A stretch of DNA of 64,000 nt, taken from NCBI GenBank assembly GCA_018340805.1, contig JACMZG010001911.1, positions 31,575,000-31,638,999 of the forward strand, given 5' to 3'. The translations under genes and the position numbers were made by a program. The stretch is from Microvelia longipes (taxonomy: Eukaryota > Arthropoda > Insecta > Hemiptera > Veliidae). The stretch's first letter is position 1, and every line of letters begins with the position of its first letter. The notes beneath the pieces were generated by a model. It was given only the letters and a program-made list of their open reading frames with translations. It ran no database searches and had not been told where the DNA came from. Shown piece after piece: positions 1 to 11,589 of the stretch.

Positions 1-819
1 TATTATTTAACGGTAATACTGAACAGGTGGCTGAACACCAATGAAATGGTGTGTACTCCTTTCATTAGCGCCCTAAGTAATAAAGTAGCTAACGTCATAA
101 AAAGTGAGGTACGGGTAGCGTTCAAAAGTGAGGTAACAAAAAACTTAATCTCCAAGGTCAAAGACCCTATTCCTAGTGCTGAAGTATGGTGTTATAGAAT
201 ACGCGCCGGGTCTGTCAGGCACCTATACAGGTCAAACAGGTCGCTCTTTCTTTACCCTTGGCTGAACATAGATCTAACTCAAGGAATACCCGGTTTATAA
301 ACATATGAGAGATGAAAAACCATTATTGGACCCCACGAAGTGGCTACTTTATGGTACGAAAATAAGGACTTAGGCTCGATGTTCTCGAGCCTACGAAATT
401 CTCAAAAGATTGAAGTGGTACCTCCATTAATGTCAAAGAAAAGGTTCGAAGGCTATGCACTGAGATATGGCTCAGGAGAAGGGAGTACGCCCTAGCTGTG
501 TAGGTATCCCTCGTTGCAAGTGCATTTAAAGATTGGAAAGAGATCGTTACTATCGATCGTCATAGCACTCCAGAGAATGGTACGTGTTCTGTCTTCTCGC
601 CGATTTAATTTAATTAATATTGTTTTGTATTATTTTAGCTTTGTTAGACGTTTGTATTTTAACTTTTAGTTATTTTAAGTTTGTTGTTTTTCTGGCTTTT
701 ATAGACTGATGATGGCCGTGCGGCAAAGTTAACTCTCAATATTTTTTTTTTTTTTTTAACAAACATACATCTTAGTGGAGACTATTTATTTACTTAACTA
801 AATGATCGTTTCTTTTCAG
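1..819. other. Intergenic or intronic DNA upstream of a UGT terminal exon; no gene recognised
   Basis: I find no recognisable protein here. An open stretch at 46-300 has no motif I recognise and is not UGT-like. A short CTGATGATGG motif followed by GCGGCAAAG at about 706-727 resembles the cores found in the palindromic elements at 18 kb and 50.8 kb. The stretch ends in a pyrimidine-rich tract and AG acceptor at 811-819. If the next exon belongs to a UGT gene, its earlier exons must lie before base 1. Confidence 0.4.
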
Positions 820-1118
820 TTATCGTGATAAATGCAAGAGGTCTCGAAATATTCAAGACACTCCTCAAGAGGCCTGATGAGAGAGCTATTTGGTGGATTG
901 AATATGTACTAAGGAATCCTGCTGAGATCAGAAAATATTTAAGATGCTCTTCTATGAATTTATCTTGGTATCAAAGACTTATGCTTGACGTGGCAGCTCT
1001 TGTTCTGATTCCTATAGCTTTGCTCTATTGTATTATTTATAACCTAGTCAACTTTATATTTAAAAAATTATTTAGAAGAAATCAAAGTATACATAATAAA
1101 AATAAAAAGACCAATTAG
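820..1118 (+). pseudogene. Terminal exon of a UDP-glycosyltransferase, with apparent +1 frameshift
   Basis: This is the last exon of a membrane-bound UGT. The downstream part reads ERAIWWIEYVLRNP, then a single transmembrane helix (LMLDVAALVLIPIALLYCII) and a basic cytosolic tail ending KKTN, a dilysine ER-retention motif. It closely parallels the last exon of the next UGT (8237-8519). The neighbouring exon 4 leaves phase 2, and splicing AG onto the T at 820 gives YRDK and then DTPQE, as expected for the family. To continue into PDERA, however, the frame must move by one base near 869-872. Either this copy is a pseudogene or the assembly has an extra base. Its other exons would lie upstream of the window. 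Family assignment is firm; functional status is not. Confidence 0.7.
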
Positions 1119-2322
1119 TTTGATAAATTTGCTTTTTTATGTTTTTATTATTTTTAGTTCTGGGAATTGAACATTTACCGGCAAAACATGTTTGGATCCC
1201 TTTCTGGCTGGGTCGTTGCTTACATTAAGTTTTAGGATGGGCAACAAAACAATTTGGAAGGCTAGATCGGGCAAAACTGTTTCAAGGACATGCTTGTCCT
1301 ATATCTACGGCCCAGGCTGTAATATTGGGCCGTAAAAAAAGTAATATAATATTCGGTTAGGCCAGGGTCAGTGACGGACCCACCGTAAGGACCAATACAT
1401 TATTTATTTAACCCATCTTGGATTTTACATTTTAATGAAAAATGTAATAAACTTAGCTAATATAACTGAAGGTATTTTTTAAGGTTTTCGTAAACATGGA
1501 AACTTATTTGAATAACTTAGTTCAAAAGTTATTGAGCTACGTTACAGTAATGACTATCCAATGTAATACTTTTTGAAACTTTGATCAGTTAATGGTTTGG
1601 GTTATTAATACCTTCTCGGAGCACGAGCGAAGCGAGTCCGAAGTTATAACTTTTTAGACATTGAATTAATACTTTGTTATAAGGTCGAGCGCAAGGAGAC
1701 CGAAGTAATGTTTTAACCTCTTAAGTCGTTATTAAATGACTTAGTCAATTCGTTACAAATCGTGAAGGTAACGTATCAAGTTGAAATTTAATGATAATGA
1801 ACCTTATAGAAATGGTTTTTAAACTTTAAAAAAGGTGTACCTTTAATCTTTTCCCCACAACTTTGAACTGACTTCGCTCGTCCTCGTGGAATGTCACGGT
1901 TACCCGGTTACCCAGTGGCAAAGATAGTATATCACTCAGAGTATTACCAAATACCAACTTTCTCGTAGATTATTGCACTTGATTCAATTCGATAAAGAGA
2001 AGAGAGCGACAATAATGTATATACGAGTTTTCATAATGTATGTATAAGAGGCACACTTTTTATTGTATTTGGATATTATAATTTATACTGCCATCTAAAT
2101 AATCTTGACCTTGCTTTCAATACACTAGACAGCTTTTCCACTGAGCCGCTGTAGTAACAATCTTCTACCGCTATCAGTATTTTATACACATTCGAAATTA
2201 TCAGTGTTCTTTTCGAGGCCGGTGTTAATAAAATATTTTTGAAATATGCTTAGATATTTTAGTAGGATTTACCAAATTTAAACTGAAACCATCTTTTCTT
2301 ATCCTTAAACTATTAATTTAAA
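1119..2322. other. Intergenic spacer between two UGT genes; no gene seen
   Basis: AT-rich spacer. It contains phrases such as CACGAGCGAAGCGAG (about 1622) and a diverged relative GTCGAGCGCAAGGAGACCG (about 1684), with another relative near 50,494. These look like dispersed repeat remnants. No coding stretch or RNA gene is recognised. The promoter of the second UGT should lie in the last few hundred bases. Confidence 0.4.
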
Positions 2323-5300
2323 ATGGGTATAAAAATTTACGATGTTTGGCTAGTATTAGGGCTCGCTGTGATTATTTGCGCTCCTAAACCAAATAATTGC
2401 GCTAAAATATTAGTAGTATCCAATATTCCATCGGTTAGTCATAGTTTGTGGTATAATAAATTGGTTAATTTACTGCTGAAGCAACATCAGGTGAGGCTTT
2501 TTTTAAAGCTATAAAAATAATTAAATCATCTTTAATATTAATTTTGTCTGTACTAGTGGCAAAACGGGTGTGCTTCAGCCGATCGTATAACCTAGGATGT
2601 TTGTCGAACCTAGGATCTCTATTATAAAGATTGTAGGCTTCAATTAAATTCGATCGGTACATCGAGAAATCTCAAAAGTTATTGAAGTTCTAGGATTGAG
2701 ATCAGGCCCACTCATAATAAGGAATTAGGGTTGAAAATATTTGAAGAGCCCTTAAATCACTTCACTTAAGTAAAAAGTAAATGACAAAGCCCCATGAAAA
2801 AGAATGATGACCCTTAAAGTAAATGACGAAGGCGTCAAAGTATCTTAAAGTATATTAAAATTATCTTGAAGTACCTTACAGGTGGGCTTTAATCTACCGA
2901 ACTATGAAATATGTCTAAATCTGTAAAGAACTTAGTAAGTATAAGAACAGTTGTTCGTATACTAAGAGTTTCATAGATTTAGAAATATTTTATACTTATC
3001 TTATTATCTATATATATTATTATAATTAGCGATTCAGATTGGCTTCCTGTTACCAAAAATATATGTCCGAAAAAAAAATTAATGTACATTTTATAGTTAT
3101 TATCTTTATTTACGAAATTGATTTAATTTATTGTCTGATTTTAGGTGGTATTTCTTGATATTGCTCCTAAAAACATTAACCACAATAATTTACTCGGACA
3201 TTATTTAATGGAGGGTGCATTAGACCATTTTCAGGATTTTATGGCCGCTATTAAATCCGGTGCTATCAGTATGGAATCTGTCGTGGATGACTATTCCGTA
3301 ATAGGAAACATAGACTTTATTACAAGTCCGGAACAATTAGGATGCCAAAAACTTCTTTTAGGAAAAGGCTTTCAATCTTTTCTGAAAGACTATAAAGGAT
3401 TCAAATTTGATTTAATGATTTTTGATATGGGATGTGAAGCATTTTACGGTTTAGCATCTTATTTTGAAAACGTGCCATATATTGTAGCAACTGCATATTC
3501 AGATCCCTTCAATGTTTTAGATTTATCAGCTGGACTTTATGACAATCCATCATACGTCCCATCATCTTTTACTAATTTCAACTCAAAAATGACAATAATA
3601 GATAAAGTTTACAACTGTTTTTACAAGATTTATCACATGTACAAAATCCACTGTAAGTTTTTGCCAAACCAGCAAGCTTTGGCTCAAGAGGCGTTCAGTA
3701 AATCAGTTGGTAATCTGAAGGAATTAGTTTCCGGTATCAGCTTGGTAATGTATACTTACCATATCGCTCTATTTGAGGCTAAAACTTTACCACCTAATGT
3801 TGTTCCATTGGCTGGTTTGCACATCGATGCTGTCGAGCCGTTACCTCAGGTACGTATAAGATACTTTATAGTTCTATGTGATAAGAGATTAGCAAAAATA
3901 AATAGTTGTTACAAATCTAATGCTAATAATAACCATTAAGAATACAAATGAAAAATTGAGCAACTATTACATTTTACATGCATTGAAATTACAATGATAA
4001 TAGACTTTTCGTTGTACCTTCTAAAGAAAGAACATGTAAAGGCTACAATAGAATAACCTATGATTATGTTTGGGAGGTTTTCATTCTTGCATTTGTATTG
4101 AAGACTATTAAGATAATATAACTATAAAAGATTTAGATGATTTTTAATTTAGCCAACTAAATACCTTTTATAGGAAATCTTGTAGCTTACATCTTACCTA
4201 ATCACTATTACGTTTTTATGAAGCCAACACAACAAGTATTGATGTAAAGTTTACTGACCAGTTTTTAGAAAGTAAAGAAGCACTTTTTACACCCTTTGGA
4301 GTAAAAAGTTATTTTTTACTTCCTTAGGGTAAAAAGTAACTTTTTCTTCCTAGGAAGTAAAAGTGTTTCCTGTTATTGGGGTTTGAGCCAATATTATCTA
4401 TTTTTGAGAGTGGTATCCTCTAAATTTATAAAGAGGACCTATACATTGTTTAACACTTTCCCGGTGGCGGAACCCCTAAAATTTATGAAGAAGACCCGAG
4501 CAAAAAATAACCAGATCAAAAGGAGCTGTTTGGAGCAATTATTTTCTTGACGTTTTTGAGGGGGGCACCTTCTTAATTTATAAGGGGGGTCCGACTCAAA
4601 AAAAGTAAAATAAAATACAACTAAAGGTTTTACGTCAACGTCAACAATAATTATTTGACTTCAACGTCTGGAGATTTTGTATCTAGGAACTAACTAACTA
4701 CTCAGGGAAATAATAGCATTCTTTACTCTCTTAACACTTAAATATTATCCAAATCCCTCCTCAGATGTAGCTATTAAAGGTCAATAAAAAAAATTTATAA
4801 TCAACTTTTACTGGTATGCAATGTGTTTTAGCGAATTTCTAAAAGAAAAATGAGCTTATTTTACCTTTATTAAAATTTTTACAGGGTATAAAAACTTTTA
4901 TGGATGGTGCAAAGAATGGAGTAATTTATTTCAGTATGGGGTCAAATTTAAAAAGTATTATCATGTCTAAAAAAAACATTAAGATGTTTCTTGGCGTATT
5001 TAGAGAATTGCCTCAAAGAGTTGTTTGGAAACTTGAGCTCGATGATGAAACAGACATTCCACCGAACGTTTTTATCTCTAATTGGATGCCTCAAAATGAT
5101 ATTTTAGGTATGTACTTAAAACCTTCATCAGGTACAAGGCAAATCCTTTTGAAGGAGATGCTATCAAGGATTTTCCAGCAGTTATGGCAGCTAACTGATC
5201 TTGAAGAAGAAAAGTATTGAAAGTCAAAACTATGAGTTTATAGTCAAGCACGTTATGTTTACTTGTCCTACTACTTTCAGGACTGCTTTTGAGTCTGTCT

Positions 5301-8300
5301 CACACCATTGTGAGACAGACTCAACCATCCCTATGTATTTATCAATATTTGTTAGTTATTTGTTGCCTTGTAATTGCTTATGATTCATACTTAATAGAGT
5401 TTTTGATAATTTATTAATAAAAAAAAACACTGCCTGTTGTACCTCTTCAAAAATTAAGAAGCTCTGGTCAAATTCTGTTTTAGGCATGGATGGTCAACTA
5501 AGGCTTTCTATATTGTATTCTTTCAGAATTAATTAACCTATTAGTGTTAGTAGGTTAACCATAAATACTTGTAAATGAGGTTTTAAAAATTATTTTTATA
5601 ATTAATCATAAAACTCGTTTGTATCTGCTTATACAACATACAAATATAGTTATTTGCCTTTGGACAAAAACAATATGAAACTCTTAATATTTGGTGATTA
5701 CAATATACCAATTAGGCCTAGACATAAATGCAATTACTTCAAAAAGGGAAAAGGTTACAATCACTGAAACTATTCAGTAGTAACTATGCTAACCAGGACC
5801 ATAGTTGCTCCTAAAAACTTTATATCATCGATAAATTTTTGTTATCAAGTACTTATTGCATTCATAATTGTTATTATATAAGGTTTACAATCCATACTTT
5901 TAATGGGTAAACATGACTATGCTAACTAGGACCATAGTTGCTCCCACAAGCGTTATCTCGTCGATAAATCTTTGTTATCAAGTACATATTGCAATCATAA
6001 TTGTTATTATAAGGTTTACAATCCATACTTTTAATGGATAAATACAACTTTATGACTTTACCTGTTACAGCTCATGAAAATGTTCGCTGTTTTATTTCTC
6101 ATGGAGGTTTACTAGGTGTCCAAGAAGCTGTTCATCATGGTGTACCTATCTTAGGGATGCCCATTCTATTTGACCAAGTTTCAACCATCAAACGATTAGA
6201 AAAGGATGGAGTAGCCGTCCATTTAAGTTACTCTAAATTATCCAAAGCATATATTAAAGAAAAATTGAACATTATTTTGACCAGCAACAGGTAGATGCTA
6301 AAGTTTCTTTATTTTTACATTCCTCATTTATATCGTAGGTATGAAGGAAAAGTACTGTGTCAGCACTAAAAATTAAAATTTGAAATGTAACCTAAATTAT
6401 CCGTTTTAGGTTGTTTTTAAGACCTTCTAAGTGGTTGTTAAATATTTTTTTAAAGGAAGGGAAAGCATCACAATAGAAGAAAAGTAACACCAATTTTTAT
6501 CAAAAGGCCACATTTTAGTACCTAAAATTCTCAAATTTGTAAAAAATTGGTGTGTATATGTATGTATGAGTGTATGGATATGCAAACATTCTTTCGCTCA
6601 AATGGCAAATCAAAGTTTTCTGAGTAGAAAAAGGCGTTAAATACATCGGTGGCTAAGCACTGTTCTTTATTTATATATACGAATGGATAGTGTGTTTTCT
6701 TGTATTATAATTTGTATGCGTATCGAAAGAGAAGTTTTGTTCCATAATTGGCAGATTGTTTAGATGTATAATTGCAAGGAATAGATTCAAGGGTGTATCC
6801 ACAATGTTTTTACACATCATGTACACACAATTTATGATAATAATGTCAATTTTAGATATGAGCAATTGAAGTATGGCAACAATTAAGAAGTCTGTCACAA
6901 ATCATTCTTATAATTTGCAATAATTTCTATAGAACCTTAATTATAGGCCAATTATTCTCCTTTTCGGTTAAATAATACAAATGCAGTCAATATTTCGATA
7001 ATAGTATAACTTCTGATAGACTGCTACCAAGCTGAGCACTTGAAAATCTCATCTTACTATATATCATATAATCAGTTCACAGTTCGATATCATACGTATT
7101 TCTGGGATTTATAGATTACAAAGTTGTAAATCTGTAAACGTACTCAAGTTCTGATTAAAGCTTCCCTTTGAAGAGTGGTCGGGTTAGGAAATATAATCCT
7201 CATAAATTTCTTTTCTACTTTCTATTGTAAAAAAATTCAAATGCGTTCCCAAGAGAACCTAATACTTTTAATTAGATACGATACGCTGATGCTGCCTCAT
7301 ATGCGTCAATTTGTGATGGAAATTCGTAAAAACTATTCTAGTTCTCAGGATTTGTAAAAAGGGTGTCATGTACGTTTTATGGTTATTGGTAAAAATCATA
7401 AAGCGATGATATTTAGTGTCTCCAGTCAATGCAATACCTTAATTTTCAATATCTTCTTTGATAACTCCAAGGATGTTGAATAAAGGGGATGACGCACTAA
7501 GTCGATTTGCCATACAAAAAAGTGACCCCATCGAAAACCAAAAAATAGAGAGAATTCAACATGAAACATGGTCTTAAATTTTAATGGTTTAATTTTTAAT
7601 TTAATTTTTCAATGGTTTCCCATTCATTATTGCTTAAGAAGGTTATAACAAAACACGCTTAAATTATGACTTACTGAAGTGGTAAATATAGTCCAAAATT
7701 TAAAATTAAATAAGCACAAATGACTTACCAAGCACCACAAATGTTACAATCACGAGAAGAAAGTTTAGAAGCAAACTCGACATCCTTGCTGCATAGCCGG
7801 CGTTTGTCGCCTTTTTTTCATTATAACCAAGGGGAAGGTAAGTTTGCTCCTATTTCTTTATCTCATACAACTTCCATGGGGTCAGAAATGTTCCTTGATG
7901 CGTCATCCCCTTTATTTAAGATCCTTGGATAACTCGTAGAACCCAACAAAAACCATAACTGGGGTAGTGCCTAATATGTCTTACATAATAACATGGAGTC
8001 CTTGATTAAGATCTAGATAGGGATTAAGGCTATTATTTAATCCTTTTAAGTCTCTACGGGTAACAATGTAAAAAGTTTTCAACTGTAAAAAAGCTAGTTT
8101 GATTCTTGTGGGTCCTTGTAGAGATCTGGTTAAATTTAATACCAGGGGCTTTAGACTAGAACCAATAGTATATATAGCACTGCTCTTGCTGGTGAGTCTG
8201 GACTTCATAGTTTGTCAACTAATTCTTTTATTGCAGTATTATGACTAAAATGAAGCAGAAGTCAAAACTATTTAGGGATGATCCTCTCAACCCTCAAGAA

Positions 8301-8519
8301 AGAGCTTTGTACTGGATAGAATACGTTCTAAGACATCCTAATGAACTAGGGTATTTAAAATCACCATCAGTGCAGCAAATGTGGTATGAGAGATTGTTAC
8401 TTGATGTTGCAGCAGTAGTTTTGGTCGCTTCTGTTTTATCTATTTATATTATAACCAAAATATTAGTATGCATTAAATTTTTAATTTGTTCTCAAAAAAG
8501 AAAGCCAAAGGCAGAATAA
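2323..8519 (+). CDS. UDP-glycosyltransferase (insect UGT family), five exons
   Basis: UGTs transfer a sugar from a UDP donor to small lipophilic molecules in the ER lumen and serve in detoxification. Exons by splice site and phase: 2323-2490, 3145-3849, 4885-5107, 6071-6290 and 8237-8519, giving 532 residues against about 520 usual. The start Met precedes a hydrophobic signal peptide. SVSHSLWYNKL carries the expected acceptor-side His. The donor-binding signature spans exons 3-4: FISNWMPQNDIL, then HGGLLGVQEAVHHGVPILG and FDQ. Exon 5 gives ERALYWIEYVLRHP, a transmembrane helix and a KPKAE tail of KxKxx type. Joins 3/4 (GAT ATT TTA G|CT) and 4/5 (AG|T) restore family sequence exactly. At the exon 1/2 join the usual short GHxVTVVS segment is absent, so a small exon may be missing or lost. 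AATAAA follows at 8526. Exon 2 and the signature exons look intact, so this copy is probably functional. Confidence 0.88.
5783..6045. repeat. Tandem duplication, 2 x about 133 bp, in the UGT intron abutting exon 4
   Basis: Two adjacent copies (about 5783-5915 and 5916-6045) share ACTATGCTAAC, CCATAGTTGCTCC, TCGATAAAT, TTGTTATCAAGTAC and AAGGTTTACAATCCATAC in the same order, with scattered substitutions. The second copy ends about 25 bases before the acceptor of exon 4, so the duplication may duplicate branch-point material. Confidence 0.8.
7467..7928. mobile_element. DNA transposon relic with about 30-bp TIRs and 6-bp target duplication (copy A)
   Basis: The left end CCAAGGATGTTGAATAAAGG continues into GGATGACGCA, and the right end is its reverse complement with few changes. 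ATAACT flanks both sides (7461-7466 and 7929-7934), a 6-bp target-site duplication. The 462-bp interior has no transposase, so this is a non-autonomous copy. A longer relative lies at about 37,199-38,493 and a decayed end at about 48,690-48,722. It sits in the last intron of the UGT gene. The superfamily is undetermined; 6-7 bp duplications exclude the TA- and TTAA-targeting groups. Confidence 0.75.
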
Positions 8520-8525
8520 TTGTCA

Positions 8526-8531
8526 AATAAA
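8526..8531 (+). terminator. Polyadenylation signal of the UGT gene
   Basis: AATAAA starts seven bases after the UGT stop codon, with an overlapping second AATAAA at 8531-8536. Very short 3' UTRs are common for insect UGTs, but the cleavage site is inferred. Confidence 0.45.
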
Positions 8532-9113
8532 ATAAATTTGATTATTTAAATCTTTGAGTGTATCTATTTACAAAATTGAAGAGTATAATTGCTTATTAGA
8601 AAAGCATAGTCTTTTTTCATACCGCTGAGCCATGTTATAATGTCTTTATTTTTTATTTTTAAGTATATTATTGGATGTGATATTTCTATCAGTTAGTGGA
8701 ATTTTTGTTCAAGATTTTTCACATTTTTAGATAATGTAAAGCCTCTACAACTAACAGAGACAGCGCAGCTTGCAGAGGACATAAAAACCATAACGAGCTC
8801 ATCCTCAAAACTGGAATATATTTGGTCAGTGTGTCAGCTAACAAACTTTTGTGGAAGTAAACTGATTGTTAAGCTTCCACTCGGTTTACTTCCACACTTA
8901 GAAGATAAATCATTTCTTTAAGTGACAGAAAGCCCCTACTCTAGTATTTGCAGAAATATAGGATTATATTATTGCTTCGGGAATAAAAATGTTATTTTAT
9001 CTACCTGGAAGACACGAAAAGTGACTATATTTATTTTTCAAAGGCAAAACAGCAACATCAAACATTTAGGTTGACTGCCAAACCAACAAACAAGAGCACC
9101 TTTAATACAGTAT

Positions 9114-9173
9114 GCCGTTAGTATAGCAGTAATACTGCTGAAAAATCAGCAGTATTACTGCTATACTAACGGC
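9114..9173. repeat. Perfect 28-bp inverted repeat with 4-base A loop
   Basis: The arms 9114-9141 and 9146-9173 are exact reverse complements (outer end GCCGTTAGTATAGC), separated by AAAA. Outer flanks AGTA and TACT extend the pairing past one mismatch. It could be a miniature foldback element or a structured transcript. No genes lie alongside. Confidence 0.85.
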
Positions 9174-9646
9174 GTACTAAAATGCTCGTGAAAGTATAAA
9201 AATACTACTAGTATATTACGCAAACTATTGAATAGCTTTCTCTAGAAGTTGGAGCAATGAAATGTCATTTTTCCAGCCAGTGACATAAGATATATTTGCC
9301 GATGTAGAATGCAAAAGAAAATACGTATTGGACACGCAATCTACGGAACTTATCAAAGAATATTTATTTTAATTATACAACATAGAATAACAAATGGTAA
9401 AAAGAATGATAATTTTATGATGACGAGATGGACATTGTTAGTCATCTGAACCTGTCATTACTTCCATGAATTCTGAAAAAAATCAATACAAATATAGATT
9501 ATTACGTAAATCAAGATATTTTATTGTTTTGCTATTATTTTCACGACCTTTTGGTATTTGGCTTTGAATGGATCTTTAACTTAGTTTAGTTAACTTATTT
9601 TAACTTAGTTGTCGTAGGAGGTTTTTATAATAAGTTAAATAATAAA

Positions 9647-9789
9647 TTACTTCGTTCAAGTGGAGTTTGGCAGAGGGTTCAGCCCTCTTGGAGGTTTATC
9701 CCCCCAACTGTTCACACATAGCTTAGAGGGGGGGTTGAACCCTAGGGGGTTGAAAACCCCCTGCCAAACCTTACGTGTGAACGAAGTAC
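9647..9789. mobile_element. Palindromic MITE-like element with TTACTTCGTTCA ends
   Basis: The left end TTACTTCGTTCA and the right end TGAACGAAGTA are inverted. Inside are mirrored GTTTGGCAGAGGGTTCA and TTGAAAACCCCCTGCCAAAC segments and runs of C and G. A partial relative of one arm (TTACTTCGTTCACACG, then GGGTTTGGCAGGGAGTTCAA) is at about 25,146-25,186, where it runs into an AT microsatellite. Confidence 0.7.
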
Positions 9790-10591
9790 TATTAACTTGT
9801 TACAAGGTTTTTTGAAAACTCTAAATCATTTTTGAATGGGCTTGAATTACATTCTATGTGCATAATGTCAACGTTATTTTCACGTTAATTTTTTAGCATA
9901 AGACTGTATGAAAGCTTCTGGTTAATTTTATACGGCTGCATCTCTATGCTGTGGTAATAAGGAAAATGTTAATTTAATTATTTATTTTATGTTATTTGGG
10001 GCTCAATGTTATCAAAATTGACCACATCATTAGTCTAAGTGACTCTTAGCAGTCTCCTGTCCTAAACTAAAGCATAGCAATCTATATCATGTGGCAATTC
10101 CATGTTTAAGATGTCACTTGTTTGCATTGATATTTTTTCCTTCTCTTTATAAACAATCTTACGGTTTAGATGGGTACCAAGGGGTTTGTGTGTGGGGGAC
10201 ATTACAGTATAAATCAGACATATTTTCCTTTCATTTACAATCTTACTGGAACGATGGGAACTAAGGGTTTATAGGTCACCTATTAATCGAAAGAAGTACA
10301 CGAAATAATAGGTCTTATTATATTACTTCTTGGCAGTTTCATTTTTTATGTGCAGCGCATTTCATTATAATGTTAGATAATAATGTACGTTTATATACTT
10401 ATTGTACATATACGGACAGCCTTGGAATACCTGAAATGTGGATGATTAAACTGAAATTAAATAACAGGAAGGTAAATTGTCAAGAAACAACAAAAGCAAC
10501 ACTTTCCAAATTTAAGCTACTTACTCAATATCACTCATTCAAGTCAACAATAAACATTTCTTTTTTATCCAATTTTATAATATCTTAGGCT

Positions 10592-11145
10592 CTCGAATAA
10601 TTGGTAAACTATTTAATACGGTAACCAGTGGATCGCATTATGACTGTAAAGCCTTTTGGATTACCTTTGTCTTGTTTTCTTTAACAATTTTTGAAAGTAC
10701 AACTTCACTCAAAACTCACTAGGAATATTATAAAAGTAACGAATTCTGTACATCTTACATCCCCAACAAAGATGCGGGATGTGTTATTTGATAAAGGAAT
10801 GTAAAGTGATCGTTAAACACATATTTGACAAAGGAATATTAATAAACTGTGGTATTTTTTAGTCTAAAATTAATTTGACAAAGGAATTTATATGTCCACG
10901 TATCCCGTTTGCAAGGGAAGATAACGATCACTTCATATTCCTTTCCCCCTGCATCTTTGTTGCTAATATACGATGCACGAATTTCGTTACTTTTATATCA
11001 TTTCTAGTGAGTTTTGAGTGAAGTTGTTCCTCCTCTGAAAATTGTTAAAGGAAGGTACCATGAAAAAGGTAATCCAAAATGTTTTATTATTTCGACGGAA
11101 ACCATTTGATACCGTTTTAATTATTTTATCGAATAATTAATTTAG
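10592..11145. mobile_element. Foldback DNA element with arms of about 230 bp
   Basis: The left arm (about 10,592-10,830) and right arm (about 10,915-11,145) are inverted copies. Shared phrases, read on opposite strands, include TTTTGGATTACCTTT, TTTAACAATTTT, CAAAACTCACTAG, AAAAGTAACGAATTC and CAACAAAGATGC. The spacer carries two TTTGACAAAGGAAT repeats. No transposase is visible. Confidence 0.75.
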
Positions 11146-11164
11146 TATAATTTAGTTTCAATCA

Positions 11165-11526
11165 TCAAAAAAATGATTACGAATAATGTGATGTAAAAAT
11201 GAGAGTTCGGCGTAGAGATAGTGTACCGACTCTCACCTATTTCCTATGGGTGAGATGGAGCTTTTAATCAGGGGGAATCTAGTTCAACTACTATGCCGCA
11301 AATCAGCGCCACTTGTTCCTTTATCCTGCTTTGTTGAATTATATCCGTTGCTAAGCAACGGTCAACAAAGAGCGCAATTTTTAACACTTTTAAACATTTC
11401 TAAAACCTTTTTTAACTTTGGTCTTTTCTAAAACAAATTAGCTCAGGGCCGTGTAAAGAGAGGGAGTCGGAACACTGTATCTACGCCAACCCTCATTTTA
11501 CATTACTTTAATTACGAATTATTTTG
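11165..11526. mobile_element. Second foldback or TIR element, next to the previous one
   Basis: Inverted arms of about 70 bp (about 11,165-11,238 and about 11,457-11,526) share GGCGTAGA, CCGACTC, AAATGAG and AATTCGTAATTA-type phrases in mirrored order. The interior holds a smaller palindrome, CCGTTGCTAAGCAACGG, at about 11,347-11,363. It starts about 20 bases after the previous foldback ends, so two hairpin-forming elements stand in tandem. Confidence 0.65.
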
Positions 11527-11589
11527 ATTTAGAACAACAGATAATAGAATATTAAACTAGATTGTTTTGTAAAAAATCTAGCATATCCA

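Noticed and set aside
46..300. 84-codon open frame at the window start as a possible gene
   Set aside because: No motif, no splice support and no resemblance to the UGT downstream; chance or repeat origin cannot be excluded.
7720..7932. 70-codon open frame inside DNA transposon copy A
   Set aside because: It runs through the right TIR and resembles no transposase.
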